A DNA stretch of 64,000 bases, taken from positions 5,704,001-5,768,000 of the forward strand of contig NZ_JAUSXN010000001.1 in the NCBI RefSeq assembly GCF_030816015.1, read 5' to 3'. Positions within the stretch are counted from its first letter, which is position 1. Every line of letters begins with the position of its first letter. Positions 1 to 11,038 of the stretch are shown here, piece after piece. Below the pieces are notes generated by a model. It was not told the origin of the DNA, searched no databases, and saw nothing but the letters and a program-made list of their open reading frames with translations. The stretch comes from Pedobacter sp. W3I1. GTDB taxonomy: Bacteria > Bacteroidota > Bacteroidia > Sphingobacteriales > Sphingobacteriaceae. A program made the position numbers and the translations under genes.

Positions 1-380
1 TCATCCGATTTCATCATAATCAATGCCCGATTGGAATCCCATCCTTTGGAGGAGGTCATATCGGTGAGTACCATGTAAAAAGATTTCCCATCCTGCGCAC
101 GAAGGATGTGCGGGTCGCGTACACCTCCGGTAGAACTGATAATTTTTGAATCCAGAACAGGCTGGTTATTATTTAACGCACGGTAATTGTATCCATCGGT
201 ACTGATGGCAAAGCAGACCGCCTCATCCTGCACTGCATTACCCTTAAAGTAGGTAAACAGGTATCCTGCAAAATCTTTTTCTGCCGGACCAGATTTATAG
301 TCCTGACCGGATAAGTTTCCGATAAAAGCTATATGTAATAAAGCAAGGAGAATCAGGCGTTGACATCGAAGACTTTTCAT
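1..380 (-). CDS. GH43-like secreted glycoside hydrolase, 5' part only
   Basis: Only the first 126 codons are in the window; the rest lies beyond the left edge. The ATG at 380 is followed by a basic then hydrophobic leader ending near residue 26, a probable signal peptide. The mature part begins FAGYLFTYFKGN, and an Arg-Asp-Pro motif at residues 88-90 (GGVRDPHILR) fits the general-base aspartate of the GH43 five-bladed propeller; FYMVLTDM and RALIMMKS after it also fit that family. GH43 enzymes mostly cleave arabinose or xylose linkages. It is the last visible gene of a hybrid sensor-SusC-SusD-DUF3823 locus read in the same direction, so a role in trimming the polysaccharide imported there is inferred. 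Subfamily and substrate cannot be set from this fragment. Confidence 0.75.
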   Translation of the reverse strand, partial: MKSLRCQRLILLALLHIAFIGNLSGQDYKSGPAEKDFAGYLFTYFKGNAVQDEAVCFAISTDGYNYRALNNNQPVLDSKIISSTGGVRDPHILRAQDGKSFYMVLTDMTSSKGWDSNRALIMMKSD

Positions 381-422
381 TTTTGATGGCTAGATTTTTT
401 TAAGGTTCTGTATGAATTAAAT

Positions 423-450
423 AGGGTGCGGTTAAGAGAACCCGCACCCT
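423..450 (-). terminator. Hairpin between DUF3823 gene and GH43 gene
   Basis: A 9-bp perfect stem (AGGGTGCGG at 423-431, CCGCACCCT at 442-450) lies between the DUF3823 stop and the GH43 start. In the direction of transcription it is followed by ATTTAATT, which is U-rich but not a strong tract. It may be a weak terminator, a processing site, or a 3'-end stabiliser that sets the SusCD-to-enzyme transcript ratio. Confidence 0.45.
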
Positions 451-458
451 TTCTGCTA

Positions 459-1145
459 TTATTTTAAAGCTATTTTTTGTACCTGGGTATAGTAATATTC
501 TCCTGCAGCGGTAGATTTAACCCCCAATCTGGCATATACATAATCCAACGATTTCAAATTATCGGGCAACGCTCCTGAAGATATTTCAATCTGTTGGCCA
601 AGCACAACACTGCTTATGTTCGCGTCTACCCGAACTTCACGTTGTACCTGATCGGTCAAAATCGATTTTCCAAGATAGAGCCGTACAAACTCCAGATTTG
701 CAGTTTGCACTACTTTATTAACCACCAGCTTTGCAATGATGTTATCTCCGGATTTTTGAAAAGACTCACCTGTGATGGTAAAATAAGGCGTAACAGGAAC
801 ATCAAGATTGGTATCCCCCTTTACCTCTATCCTTACCGTATCTGTAGCCTGCTGCAACCAGGGTGCATCCGCTCTGCGTACCAACTTGTACTGGCCATCA
901 AACAGTTTTGCCGAAAAAGTTCCATCCTGATTAAGATATACCGTAATGGGTGATTTAAGTGGATAACCATCCTGCCACAACTCTAACTGAGGGCCGTTGT
1001 TACGTACGCCAACCACTCTTCCCTGATAAACCACTTTTCCTGCAAGGGTTACTTCAGGGGCCTCAAAATTATCATATTCACAGCCTGCCAGCAATATACT
1101 AGTTGTTGCAGCAAATATCATTAAGAATTTAAATTTCATATTCAT
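459..1145 (-). CDS. DUF3823 surface lipoprotein of the PUL
   Basis: A 228-residue predicted lipoprotein: the leader ends in LLAGC, with Cys22 as the lipidation site (starting from the second Met two codons in changes nothing). The first domain (about 30-125) is an Ig/CarboxypepD-like beta fold matching DUF3823, with the phrase GRVVGVRNNGPQLELWQDGYP; the second half is another beta-sandwich. Proteins of this family follow SusD in many Bacteroidota loci and take the SusE/SusF place, as glycan-binding surface lipoproteins. It lies 5 bp downstream of the susD-like stop, so it is almost certainly in the same operon. Its ligand is unknown. Confidence 0.85.
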   Translation of the reverse strand: MNMKFKFLMIFAATTSILLAGCEYDNFEAPEVTLAGKVVYQGRVVGVRNNGPQLELWQDGYPLKSPITVYLNQDGTFSAKLFDGQYKLVRRADAPWLQQATDTVRIEVKGDTNLDVPVTPYFTITGESFQKSGDNIIAKLVVNKVVQTANLEFVRLYLGKSILTDQVQREVRVDANISSVVLGQQIEISSGALPDNLKSLDYVYARLGVKSTAAGEYYYTQVQKIALK

Positions 1146-1150
1146 AAAAA

Positions 1151-2992
1151 TTAGTTGAATGGATTTCTGACAATTTTTGGATTGTTGTTTAACACATCCT
1201 GAGCGATTGAAGAATAATAATTGGCCAGTCGGAAAAATCTTGCCCTGCGGAAACGGCTTGGCCTGATGCGTTCATAAATATATTTGCCATTATCAGGATG
1301 CCCTGGTCTTACCACTCTGTATCCGTAAAGTCCCCTAACCACTGCATTGGGATCATTTTCAGAACCGTCCCAAACAATATGCGCGATACGCCATCTTTTT
1401 AGATCAAAATAACGATGATCTTCAAAAGCAAGTTCTACACGCCGCTCATTACGGATAATATCTGTCGTTAGTGCACCAAGGCTATTTGCAGGAAATCCGG
1501 CACGGGCCCTTATCGAATTAACATATCCAAGGCCTTCAGGTCTCCCCAGTTCAAAGGCCGCCTCTGCGGCATTAAGGTAAATTTCCCCTAAACGAAACCA
1601 TGGCCACCAGTTTGATGCACCGGTACCCCTTGTACTTGCTGCCGAAGCGTCACTTACAAATTTCCGGATGTAAAATCCGGTATTACTTACATCCATGGCA
1701 TCATCTTTTGGTCCGTCAAATCCAGTCCAAAGCTGCCCATCGGTATAGTTTTTACCCAATTCTGCTGAAGTAGTTAGCTGATAGGTTCCATTGTTCCAAA
1801 CCGCAACACCTGCCTGTATTCTTACTGGATTATTTTTGAAGTTTGTACCAGGGTAAATTACCGTTCCAAATAAACGGGCATCCTTACCTGCAAAAATATC
1901 CATCATACCTGTATAGGTAATGTAGTTACCAGCTGCATCTTTGTCACGAAGCGTACCTTTAGATCCATCTAAATAGTTGAAACTTTCTACAAAGCTCAGT
2001 GATGGTGAGATGGTCGATGAAGATTCATTGTCTTCTGTCATGCTTTTGATAATATTATCATAGGCAAAACGGTGTACTTTAACACTGGGCGCAAAATCTT
2101 TAGCAAAAATAACTTCACTTCCCGTTTTCTTGTTCAGCATGTCATAAAAATTAGCGCCTTTATCTGGATTCTCATTAAAAAGTGAATATGGACCGCTGAT
2201 GATTTCCTTAGATGCGGTTAATGATTTATTGTAATAATCAGTAGCCATTGCTGCTGGAATACCAACCTCGCCACCAGGGGTTGATATTGGGGTGGCCATT
2301 AAACTGTTGTATTTGGCAATTGATCCGGCGTAAAGCATGGCTCTGCTTTCCAATGCAAGGGCGGTATATTTATTTGATCTGGTTTTGCTACTGTTGTTTT
2401 GTGCCAGGTCTTCTTTAATTGCCTCCAGTTCACGATAGATGAAGTCGTAAACTTCGTGCTCTTTTGCACGGGGAACCTGAAGCGGTGTAGGGTCGCCACT
2501 AAAATCGTAGATCAGTTGTTTTTCTACAATCGGTACCCCACCCATACGTTTTACCATTTCAAAATAAACAAATGCCCTCATAAAACGAAATTCAGCTCTG
2601 AATAAGCGTTTTTGGTCTGCAGTTAACTTTACGCTCTGCGTTTCCAGATTTTCAAGAGACAGGTTAATATCCCTGATCAATCCATAGTCCCAATAGCGCC
2701 CATAATCATCCCCGAACTGAAAATCGTTCCTCCAGTTCTGGTCACGGTGGCCTGACCACATGGCATCATCAAGTTCAGTCATCCCGCCGGTATTAAAAAC
2801 ACCATGTAGAGAAGGTAACCTGTTATAATAATTGGCCAACAAAGAGGTCAGTAATTTGGGATCATTCCATAACTGTTCATCAGTGATCGTGCTTTTTGAT
2901 TCACGGTCAAACCAGTCTTCATGCTTACAGCTGCTCATGATCAGGCAAGCCAGCAAAGTGATAGATATATAATTTTTTTTCATTTTACTCAA
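1151..2992 (-). CDS. RagB/SusD family outer-membrane lipoprotein
   Basis: A 613-residue SusD homologue, the surface lid that binds glycan and hands it to the SusC channel. The leader LIMSSC gives Cys22 as lipid anchor (Met4 is a possible alternative start). The TPR-like N-terminal half contains the family phrase FRAEFRFMRAFVYFEMVKRMGGVPI, split here by residues near 130-155, and the C-terminal half has WFRLGEIYLNAAEAAFELG and NERRVELAFEDHRYFDLKRW, both hallmark SusD segments. It lies 17 bp downstream of the SusC stop and 5 bp upstream of the DUF3823 gene. The length is slightly above the usual 500-600 residues. Confidence 0.93.
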   Translation of the reverse strand: MSKMKKNYISITLLACLIMSSCKHEDWFDRESKSTITDEQLWNDPKLLTSLLANYYNRLPSLHGVFNTGGMTELDDAMWSGHRDQNWRNDFQFGDDYGRYWDYGLIRDINLSLENLETQSVKLTADQKRLFRAEFRFMRAFVYFEMVKRMGGVPIVEKQLIYDFSGDPTPLQVPRAKEHEVYDFIYRELEAIKEDLAQNNSSKTRSNKYTALALESRAMLYAGSIAKYNSLMATPISTPGGEVGIPAAMATDYYNKSLTASKEIISGPYSLFNENPDKGANFYDMLNKKTGSEVIFAKDFAPSVKVHRFAYDNIIKSMTEDNESSSTISPSLSFVESFNYLDGSKGTLRDKDAAGNYITYTGMMDIFAGKDARLFGTVIYPGTNFKNNPVRIQAGVAVWNNGTYQLTTSAELGKNYTDGQLWTGFDGPKDDAMDVSNTGFYIRKFVSDASAASTRGTGASNWWPWFRLGEIYLNAAEAAFELGRPEGLGYVNSIRARAGFPANSLGALTTDIIRNERRVELAFEDHRYFDLKRWRIAHIVWDGSENDPNAVVRGLYGYRVVRPGHPDNGKYIYERIRPSRFRRARFFRLANYYSSIAQDVLNNNPKIVRNPFN

Positions 2993-3009
2993 TTTTAAGG
3001 TGTCCTTGT

Positions 3010-6000
3010 TTAAAACGTTATATTGAAACCAGCCATAAAAACTTTTTGCTGAGGATAAACAACAGCTGCTGCAGCCTCAATTTCAGGATCGATCTGGAAG
3101 TCTTTTACATTGTCAAAAGAGATCAGATTGGAGCCATTAACATATACACGGATTTTTTGTGCTTTAATCTTCTGTGAAATCTTTTGTGGCAAAGTATAAG
3201 CCAGCTCTAAATTTCTAACGCGCAGGTATCTTACATTGGTTAACCAGAAATCACTGTTTCTGCTATTTGGCCCAGTATTTCCGTTACGAATGGCTGGATA
3301 GTAACCCGAAATCCACTCACTGTTTGGATTGTAGGGATCTGCCCGGTGCCACCTGTCTTCCAGCAAATATGCCGGTGAGTTACCACCACCATGAAAAGCG
3401 TTTCTTAACTCATAATCCTGGTTCCATGATTGCATTGCACCTCCTGCAAAATCTACATTCAGGTCTATTCCTTTATAACTCAGTCCAATTCTGCCCCCCA
3501 AAGGTCATCATTGGTGCCCATCCGGTAGGATAACCGATAGGACGTTCATCCATTCCGTTAATCACCCCATCGCCGTTCACATCTTTGTAAATAAAATCGC
3601 CTGGTAATTGCGTTCTGTTATTGTTTCCATCGTTGTTTATCGCGTAGTTTCGAATCTGTTCTTCCGATTCGAAACGGCCAACTACCTGGTAGCCCCACCA
3701 AACGCCACCCCAGCGGTCTTCTGCTGAGTTTCTATACTCATTCAACGAATTGCTGAAACGTGGTTTATATGACTCGATAGCTCTATAACGTGAGAATGTA
3801 AAATTACCGCTCACCACATAATTCAATTCGCCTATCTTACTGGTATAAGTTGCAATACCCTCTACGCCATAGTATCCATTTTTATTCAGATTTTCATTTG
3901 GTAATCCGTATCCGATTTCGCTAGGTAGCAATACATCGTACCGCTGTGCAGGGTAGCCAGTACGTATAATTTTAAATGCATCTGCTGTGATGGTCAATTT
4001 GTTGTCGAATAATCCCAAATCCAGACCAACGTTATAGTTGGTGTTTTTTACCCAGGAAAGGTTTCTTACCGGAAGAGACTTGGGCTGAATGCCCGGATAA
4101 TAAGTTCCGTTAAGTACCGCATCTCCTGAGCCGAAGTTATAGCCGGCTAAATAACCGTGCATACCTACACCTTCTTCCAGTCCTGTTTGACCGATTGATG
4201 CCCTGATTTTCATTTCATTTACAACACCTTTAAGCGGTTTAAAAAATGACTCATCAGAAATACGCCAACCTAAACTCGCACCTGGAAAGAGCCCCCATTC
4301 CTTCCCTTTGTAATATAAATATGAACCATCGTAACGACCAAGGACTTCAAGTAAGTATTTGCCTTTGTAATTGTAATTAAAACGACCAATATAACCAGCC
4401 CTGGCTTCGTATGACCAGTCATCGCCAAGACTATTCAGCTCAGCTAATTTCATTAATGGAATATAGTTATTGGTAGGGTTTGAACCTAATGCAGAATAAG
4501 TTCTGTCCCAATCTGATTTTTCATAACCTATCGTGGCCGAAAAGTTATGGTCGCCTATCTGTTTCGTATAATCTAACTGGAACTGTGCAAATCTTGATAC
4601 CGCTACACGGTCGGTTTTATATCTCCAGCCGGCATCGCTACCACCGGTACGGTTATAGTTGTTGTTTTCAAATCGGTAAACATCATAAGTATACTGGAAA
4701 CCATCAAATTTATTATTGGTATAGTTATAGGATACTGTTCCTTTTGCTGACAAACCAAATTTGGTTTTGTATGATGTGGTAAGATTGACGTTGCCGCTGA
4801 TATATTTATTATCTTTATAACCTACAATATCTCTGCTAAACAGGGCTGGATTATAGGCAAAGTCGTTCACATGGTTAGGATATGCCGGATTCCCATTGGC
4901 GTAAGCAGGGACTGTTGGTCTGTTTCTGAAAATAGCGAGTATAGAAGAGAAATAACCATCTCCTCCCGGTAGTCCTACATCTTTTGTTGTTTCCTGTCGG
5001 CCCGAAATTTGTGCTCCAACAGTTAAACCTTCCAGAATAGTAGCTTCTATGTTGGCCTGCAGATTTGTTCGTTTGTAAGAAAAATCTTTGATCATCGCAT
5101 CCTGATCCAGATTGCCTACAGAAAGGAAATAGTTCGAATTCTTTGACCCTCCGGTAACATTCGCATTGATATAACGCTGTGGAATATTTTTGCGGATTAC
5201 CATGTCATAATAATCGTTATTTTGGTACCCTGGTTCTGTTCCTGCCTGCCATTTTGCAAGTTCTGCAGGGGTATAGACAGACCTGGGATTTCTGTTCTCA
5301 TTCTGGGCAGCCTCCACTAAACCCCTGGTATACTGGGCAGCATTGGCCATTGTTGGGAAGCGTGTTATATTTTGCCAGCCCTGATATCCATTGATGTTTA
5401 TTTTCGCAGTTTCGTTTTTGCTACCTTTCTTCGTTGTAATTAAGACTACCCCTCTTGCTGCACGGAAACCGTATACAGCTGCTGCCGCATCTTTAAGGAT
5501 GGAAATACTTTCAATATCCTCTAAATTCAGTGCATTAAATATGTCGGCTCCTGATGCATTTTGAGTTCCAACCCAATCTGTTCCGGTCTGTCCGCCGTAG
5601 GCTACGCCGTCGATTACATATAATGGATTTCCCATGTTACGGATTTCAATGGCGGCACCTCTTCCCGGACGGGCATCTTTTGCCCTTACCGAAATACCCT
5701 GTACTTTACCAGCCAATGCTCCTGCAGCTGTTGTGGAGGAAGTCCTTACGATATCTTCCGATTTGATGTTACTTACAGCACCGGTAATATTGCGTTTGGA
5801 TTGCTTACCATAGCCCACCACTACTACTTCATCCAGATCCTTGTTGTCACTTTCAAGAATAACGTTGAGTTCACTCTTTTCACCCAAAAGCACACGCTGG
5901 TTTTTGTAGCCTATGTAGGTGAATACCAATGCTGTTTTGCTTGTCTGGATTTGGAAACGGCCGTTTTGGTCTGTGGTGGTGATTTCAGTGGGCTTGCCTT

Positions 6001-6136
6001 CAACAAAAACGGTGACTCCCGTTAGGGGTTCATTTTTCTCGCTAAATACCTGCCCTGAAATCTTACGTTGTGCAAATGAATATGTAGGTACTCCCCATAT
6101 CATCACGCAGATAAATAAAATCTTCAGAATTCTCAT
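3010..6136 (-). pseudogene. SusC/RagA TonB-linked outer-membrane protein, one frameshift
   Basis: A TonB-dependent glycan importer partner of the SusD just downstream. The N-terminal part has a signal peptide (about 1-22), a CarboxypepD-reg domain (GQVFSEKNEPLTGVTVFVEG onwards), a plug beginning VVVVGYGKQSKRNITGAV and most of the barrel. The reading frame breaks at a run of six C on the plus strand (3494-3499): as written it ends at 3473, while the last 160 or so residues continue in another frame to 3010. Removing one base of the run rejoins MMTFGG to RIGLSYKGIDLN and gives about 1,041 residues, the usual SusC size. There is no STN domain, fitting control by the hybrid sensor rather than an ECF sigma. 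Whether the break is biological or a base-calling error is not decidable here. Confidence 0.9.
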
Positions 6137-6431
6137 TTTAATATTTGGTTTTTAAGTGTAATGAATAGCTGACGCCAAATATTTACCCTTTCCGTAATGC
6201 GTAATTATTGCTCTGTAAAAGTGAATCAACACCATAGTTAGTGATCCTGACCCTATTTCGCTCATTTGGAAACCATCAAAATAAAAAAGGCTCATGAATT
6301 GCCTGCGTTTATTTTAAGATGGGTTTATAGTTGGTTTCGGGGTCAAACATAATAGAATCTTCCTTCGATGGACATATACAGATCCGTCAATTTACATTTG
6401 TTTTTTCGTCAAAAACGGTCTTTTGTTTACT
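6137..6431 (-). promoter_or_regulatory. Leader and promoter region of the SusC operon
   Basis: No gene is seen between the hybrid sensor stop and the SusC start. On the minus strand a TATGTTTG (6344-6351) matches the Bacteroidota -7 consensus TAnnTTTG but has no well-placed -33 TTG, as expected for a promoter that needs an activator. It would give a leader of about 200 nt. The binding site of the sensor's AraC-type output domain should lie just upstream, towards 6400. Confidence 0.3.
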
Positions 6432-9400
6432 TTAGAGCTTCTTTTTTTGATACTCAGAGGGCAGTTGTCCAAATTCTTCCTTGAAGCATTGACGGAAATA
6501 AATAGAACTGTTGATGCCTACCATCAAGGATACCTCGGTAATATTGTACTGCCCCGAACGCAGTAATTGAGCTGCTTTCTGGATACGCACTTTACGCACA
6601 AGCTGGTTGATATTTTTTCCCGTAAGGCCTTTAAGTTTTCTGTAGAGGGTAGACTGGCTCATGTTCATTTTATTGGCGAGTGTAGCCGTATCCATTACCT
6701 CATCCTGGATGCATTCTTCTACCAGGTTAGCAAATTCCTGTACGAATGCATTCTCTCGCCAAAGTTCAGGACTATTGATCGATTCGGTTGCACTATCCTG
6801 CTTAATCTGAGTGGAGAGCTGGGCTAATACTTTGTTATACATGCTCTTTTGTTTACTGAGCAGGTTTTCAATCCGGCGGTGCAGCAGTTGCGGACTGATA
6901 GGCTTGGTTAAGTACGAGTCAACCCCCAGGGCATATCCACGCTCCTTATCAGGCTCGGTATCTTTGGCTGTTAGCAATATTACTGGAATATGGCTGGTTT
7001 CCCTTTCTCCTTTTAGCTCCTGGAGCAAACCAAAGCCGTCCATATCAGGCATCATGAGGTCGCTTATTATAATGTCGGGGATACGGCTCTTTGCGAGCTC
7101 AAGCCCTTCAATTCCATTTTCAGCTTTGATCACCTCAAATTTTGAGCATAACACCGAATTTAAATATTCCCGCAGATCTCTGTCGTCTTCTACCAATAAA
7201 AGAAGTTGCTGCGGGCCTTCACCGGGGCTGGGCATAGTTGCCTCTGGAAGCAAAACTACAGGTTCATTTTGCGGAATAACCACCGCACTGGTCAGCAAAC
7301 GGACACAGAACTCACTTCCTATTCCCAGTTCGCTTTTTACCGTAATTTTCCCATGATGGATTGCCGCGAGTTCCTTAACCAGCGCAAGTCCGACACCAGT
7401 TCCCTGGCTAACCGACCGGGGTACCTGATAAAACTTATCAAATATTTTATTCAGGTGTTCCGGCGCAATACCACAGCCTGTATCTTTCACTTCTATTAGT
7501 GCACATGTACTCAAAGTTTCGTGTTCATAGCGCAAACAAACTTCTACAGTACCAGATGCAGTGTATTTGCAGGCGTTAGACAATAAATTATCCAGTATCA
7601 TTTGTACAATTTCTGCATCAAAATTGGTTTTGATATCCACTTGTGCAATTTTACAAATGATCTCTAACCGGTCATTATTGTTAGCCACCGCATGTTTATG
7701 AACAGTTTCGGCCACTAGTTCACTCAAAAAGCCTTCGCCCAGTACAAGCGGTTTGTACTGGGATTCAACTTTTCTGAATTCCAGCAATTGATTGACCAGT
7801 GAAAAAAGACGGTTTGCATTCTTCTGAACAATAAAAACCCAGTCTTTATGTTTAGAGGACAACTTTTCTTCATGCAGCAAATCCTCCAAGGGACCGAGAA
7901 TAAGGGTTAGTGGTGTCCTTAATTCATGGGTAATGTTGGTATAAAAGTTCATCCGTTCCATGTGCAGTTTTCCATCCTGTTCGAGCTGGAGCTTCTTCAC
8001 ACGGAGCTGAGCTTCTGCATTTATTTTTTTTACGTACAAGGAGAGCAAAATAAAGGAAACAACTGCAATAAGAATACTATAGAGTACCAGCGCAGGAATG
8101 CTCAGATAATAAGGCGGTGATATGGTGATGAACAAACGCTCATAATCGGCCGACCAGTTTTCATTTTTTTGACGTGTGCGTATCCGAAGCTCATACTTTC
8201 CATAGGGGATATTCCTAAAGTCCAGGTTCTTTTCATTACCAAGAAAAATCCAGTTATCATCCAGACCTTGTAATTTATAACTAAACTCGACGATGTCATT
8301 CAACGCATAATCCATCACCGCAAGTTCTACCCGGAAGCTGTTTTCTTCGTGCTCCAGGCTTATCATATCGGTTAGACTAGGGTATTTTTCAGATTGTGCT
8401 TCTCTTTCCCCTGTATTAAACACCATAAGGTGGCTTATTCTTATGGGCGACCTTGGAAGCTTCAATGGGATTTCAGCCGGGTCGAAATAGCAGACTCCCA
8501 CCCGGCATTCCAAAAAACAAACGGCCCCGTTTATCAACAGCAGTACTATTGTTGGCGAAACCGCCCAAAGGCAGGCCGAAAGACTCATCATAACGCAACA
8601 GTCGCTTTTCCTTTGGCAGATATCGCAGTATACCTAATCTGGTAGAGCACCAGATGTTTCTGTTATTGTCCTCCGCAACGGCATCTATAGTTAACCACGC
8701 ATCTGAGTCGGGCAGAATAATGTTTTCAAGTCTACCTACTTCCCTATTGATGCTTTGAAACGCCAAACCTTCATTGGTAGCAATCCAGATATTATTTCCC
8801 CGGTCACGGAACAGGTGATTGATCGTATTACTATTAATTCCATGCCCTTTTAAAATTTTTTGAACAATTTTCCAATTGCGGTCAAATATATAAAGGCCCT
8901 GTCCATATGTGCCCACCCACATATATCCCTTGCTATCCTCAACGATGGTACGCGGAGCATAGTCTCCGAGCATAGGTGTGTTCGTAATTATTTTTCGAAA
9001 TGTCCCTAGCTTTGGATTATGGATAAATAACCCTTCTTCTGCTGCAAAACATATATTCCCATTGGTATCTTCTATGATAGCCCTTACCGCTGACATCTTT
9101 TCCCCAGCATTTATTCTCTGCCAGTTGTTGGTTTTTGCATTCAAAACAGAAACACCTCCCTTTTGCAGTCCGAACCATTTGTTGTTCTGGCTATCTTCAA
9201 AGCAAGATAGCAGGAAGTCATCCCCAATGCCGCTGTTGCGCATGGTTGTTTTGATCACTTTTCCATTGGCCTGTATCTGCAAAATACCATCTCCGGCTGT
9301 AGCTAACCAGACAGTGCGCTTTTTATCGTACACTATTCCTGTCACGGTAGCCAGCTTAGCTGAACCGTGCATAATATCCTGTGTCGGGAAAACCGAGAAA

Positions 9401-10446
9401 AAGGGTTTTATATGACTAAAAAAAGCTGCTCCTCCTCCATAAATAGCCAACCAAACATTGCCAAATTCATCACGATCAATATTTTGTACCGAGGAATTGC
9501 TGCCACTATTCAGATAAACCGGAGTTATTTTCCGGATCTGATGGATTTCACCATTGGGATGATAATCAGGCTCTAGGATAAATAGCTGCGACGACTCAGC
9601 CCCTATCCATATAGCGCCATTGATTTCCTTTATGGAATGGACAAACGGTTCATCCGCGTTTTTAGACTGACCAGCCAGATTAATGCTTCGGATGCTTTTT
9701 GTGGAAGGGTTGTAAACCGCCAAACCTTTCCGGGTCCCGATCCAGATATTGTTTTTACTATCACAAAACAGTGCTTTCACCTCATTTTCGGGTAACATAC
9801 CATGGGTATTTTCTGTATTGAGTAGTTCAACTTTCCGATTTCTGGTATTTAAAATTGAAACCCCCTTGTGAACATGCCCCAAATAAAGAAACCCTTGTTT
9901 GTCCTCAGCTACAGTCCAGATACTGTTTTCTGGAAGAGAAGGGATATTTTTTCTGTTGAAACACTCAAATTCCTTAGTTAACGGATCGAACAACTGAACT
10001 CCCTGATGATAGGTTGACAACCATAACTTGCCACTTTTACTCTTTATGATATCTGTAATATCATTTGTTGCTATAGATCGACTATTTTTAGGATCATGAA
10101 GATAGTATGAAAACCTGTTCGTTTTCATATCGAGTACATTCAACCCGCTAGCACGGGTACCTATAAAAAGCTGGTCGTTATCACACAAAAGTGTATTTAT
10201 TTCATTGCTGTTAACTGACAGCCCAACTGCTTTTTTTGTCTTGTAATACTGCTTAAATGAATTACTCGCAAACCGGTTCAATCCAAGTTCGGTTGCAACC
10301 CAGATAAAACCATGTTTATCGTGTGCAACATCTATTGCCTGCTGGCTTGATAATCCTTCTTGCAAAGACAAATATTTCACCACGCCTGTCTGTGCAAACA
10401 GCGATGCAGCATAAAAAAAAGCAATCAGAAAAAGCATTACCCTCAT
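6432..10446 (-). pseudogene. Hybrid two-component system sensor/regulator, one frameshift
   Basis: A one-protein signalling system that senses a glycan fragment in the periplasm and activates the adjacent SusC operon. From the N-terminus: signal peptide, about 14 two-component propeller repeats (NIWIGTRKGL, GYMWVGTYGQGL and so on), a Y_Y_Y domain, one membrane segment, a histidine kinase core (THELRTPLT with the phospho-His codon at 7926-7928; DNLLSNACKYT; GCGIAPEHL), a receiver domain (SDLMMPDMDG) and a C-terminal AraC helix-turn-helix. The frame breaks near 8497-8503: the upstream part ends with a stop at 8473, the downstream part continues in another frame. Dropping one C there restores a propeller-end motif ending CYFDPAEI and about 1,337 residues, the family norm. 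Confidence 0.92.
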
Positions 10447-11038
10447 TCTCTTGTATATAATAGTCTGGTCAAGAAAGCTTTAATCTATTTTCGGTTCCTG
10501 GTAGAACTCATCATCTCGGTACAATTCTTATTTCTCAAATAGAAGGTTAGTGGAAAAATATGTCTTAACACCATAATAATGAGCTATCCATTATTTTTCT
10601 CGCCATAAGCTACGATGTCAATCTTAAGTATCTTCCATACAAAGTTTGTTTCTGTATCCTGGGACTGTCAGCGCATGAGACGAGGACAACCATAGCCAAA
10701 AATAGGTCTGGTAAAGTTTAGATGTAAAAGCATAGTTATAAATATCCGGTTTCGATTGCCAATTGATGAAATTCAACGCTGTTGATCTAAACAAGTAGCG
10801 AAAGCGTTGTTGACAAAATCAAATGTATCAATTTCAAATGATAAATGTCGTAAAGACGTTATTCTCAGATGCTGTTCTCCTGAACCCGTCCAAACACATT
10901 AAAGTGAATATAACTAAATCTTTCGACGGGATCAGGAGGACAATTCTGCATTTATGACATATTCTTTAAGATATGGATTTTTCAGATCAGGCCAGGAGGA
11001 AAAACTTCTGATCCTGATATGGGTTTGCACATTTTTGA
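10447..11038. other. Intergenic region with a decayed family B repeat
   Basis: 592 bp without a recognisable gene, upstream of the hybrid sensor and downstream of the thioredoxin-like gene. The stretch 10866-10965 is clearly related to the hairpin at 49002-49097: both start CAGATGCTGT, carry a diverged CCTGTCGAAAC-like arm and its complement, and end ACAATTCT followed by TTTATGA. It is therefore an old copy of the family B palindromic repeat. Nothing else was identified. Confidence 0.6.
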
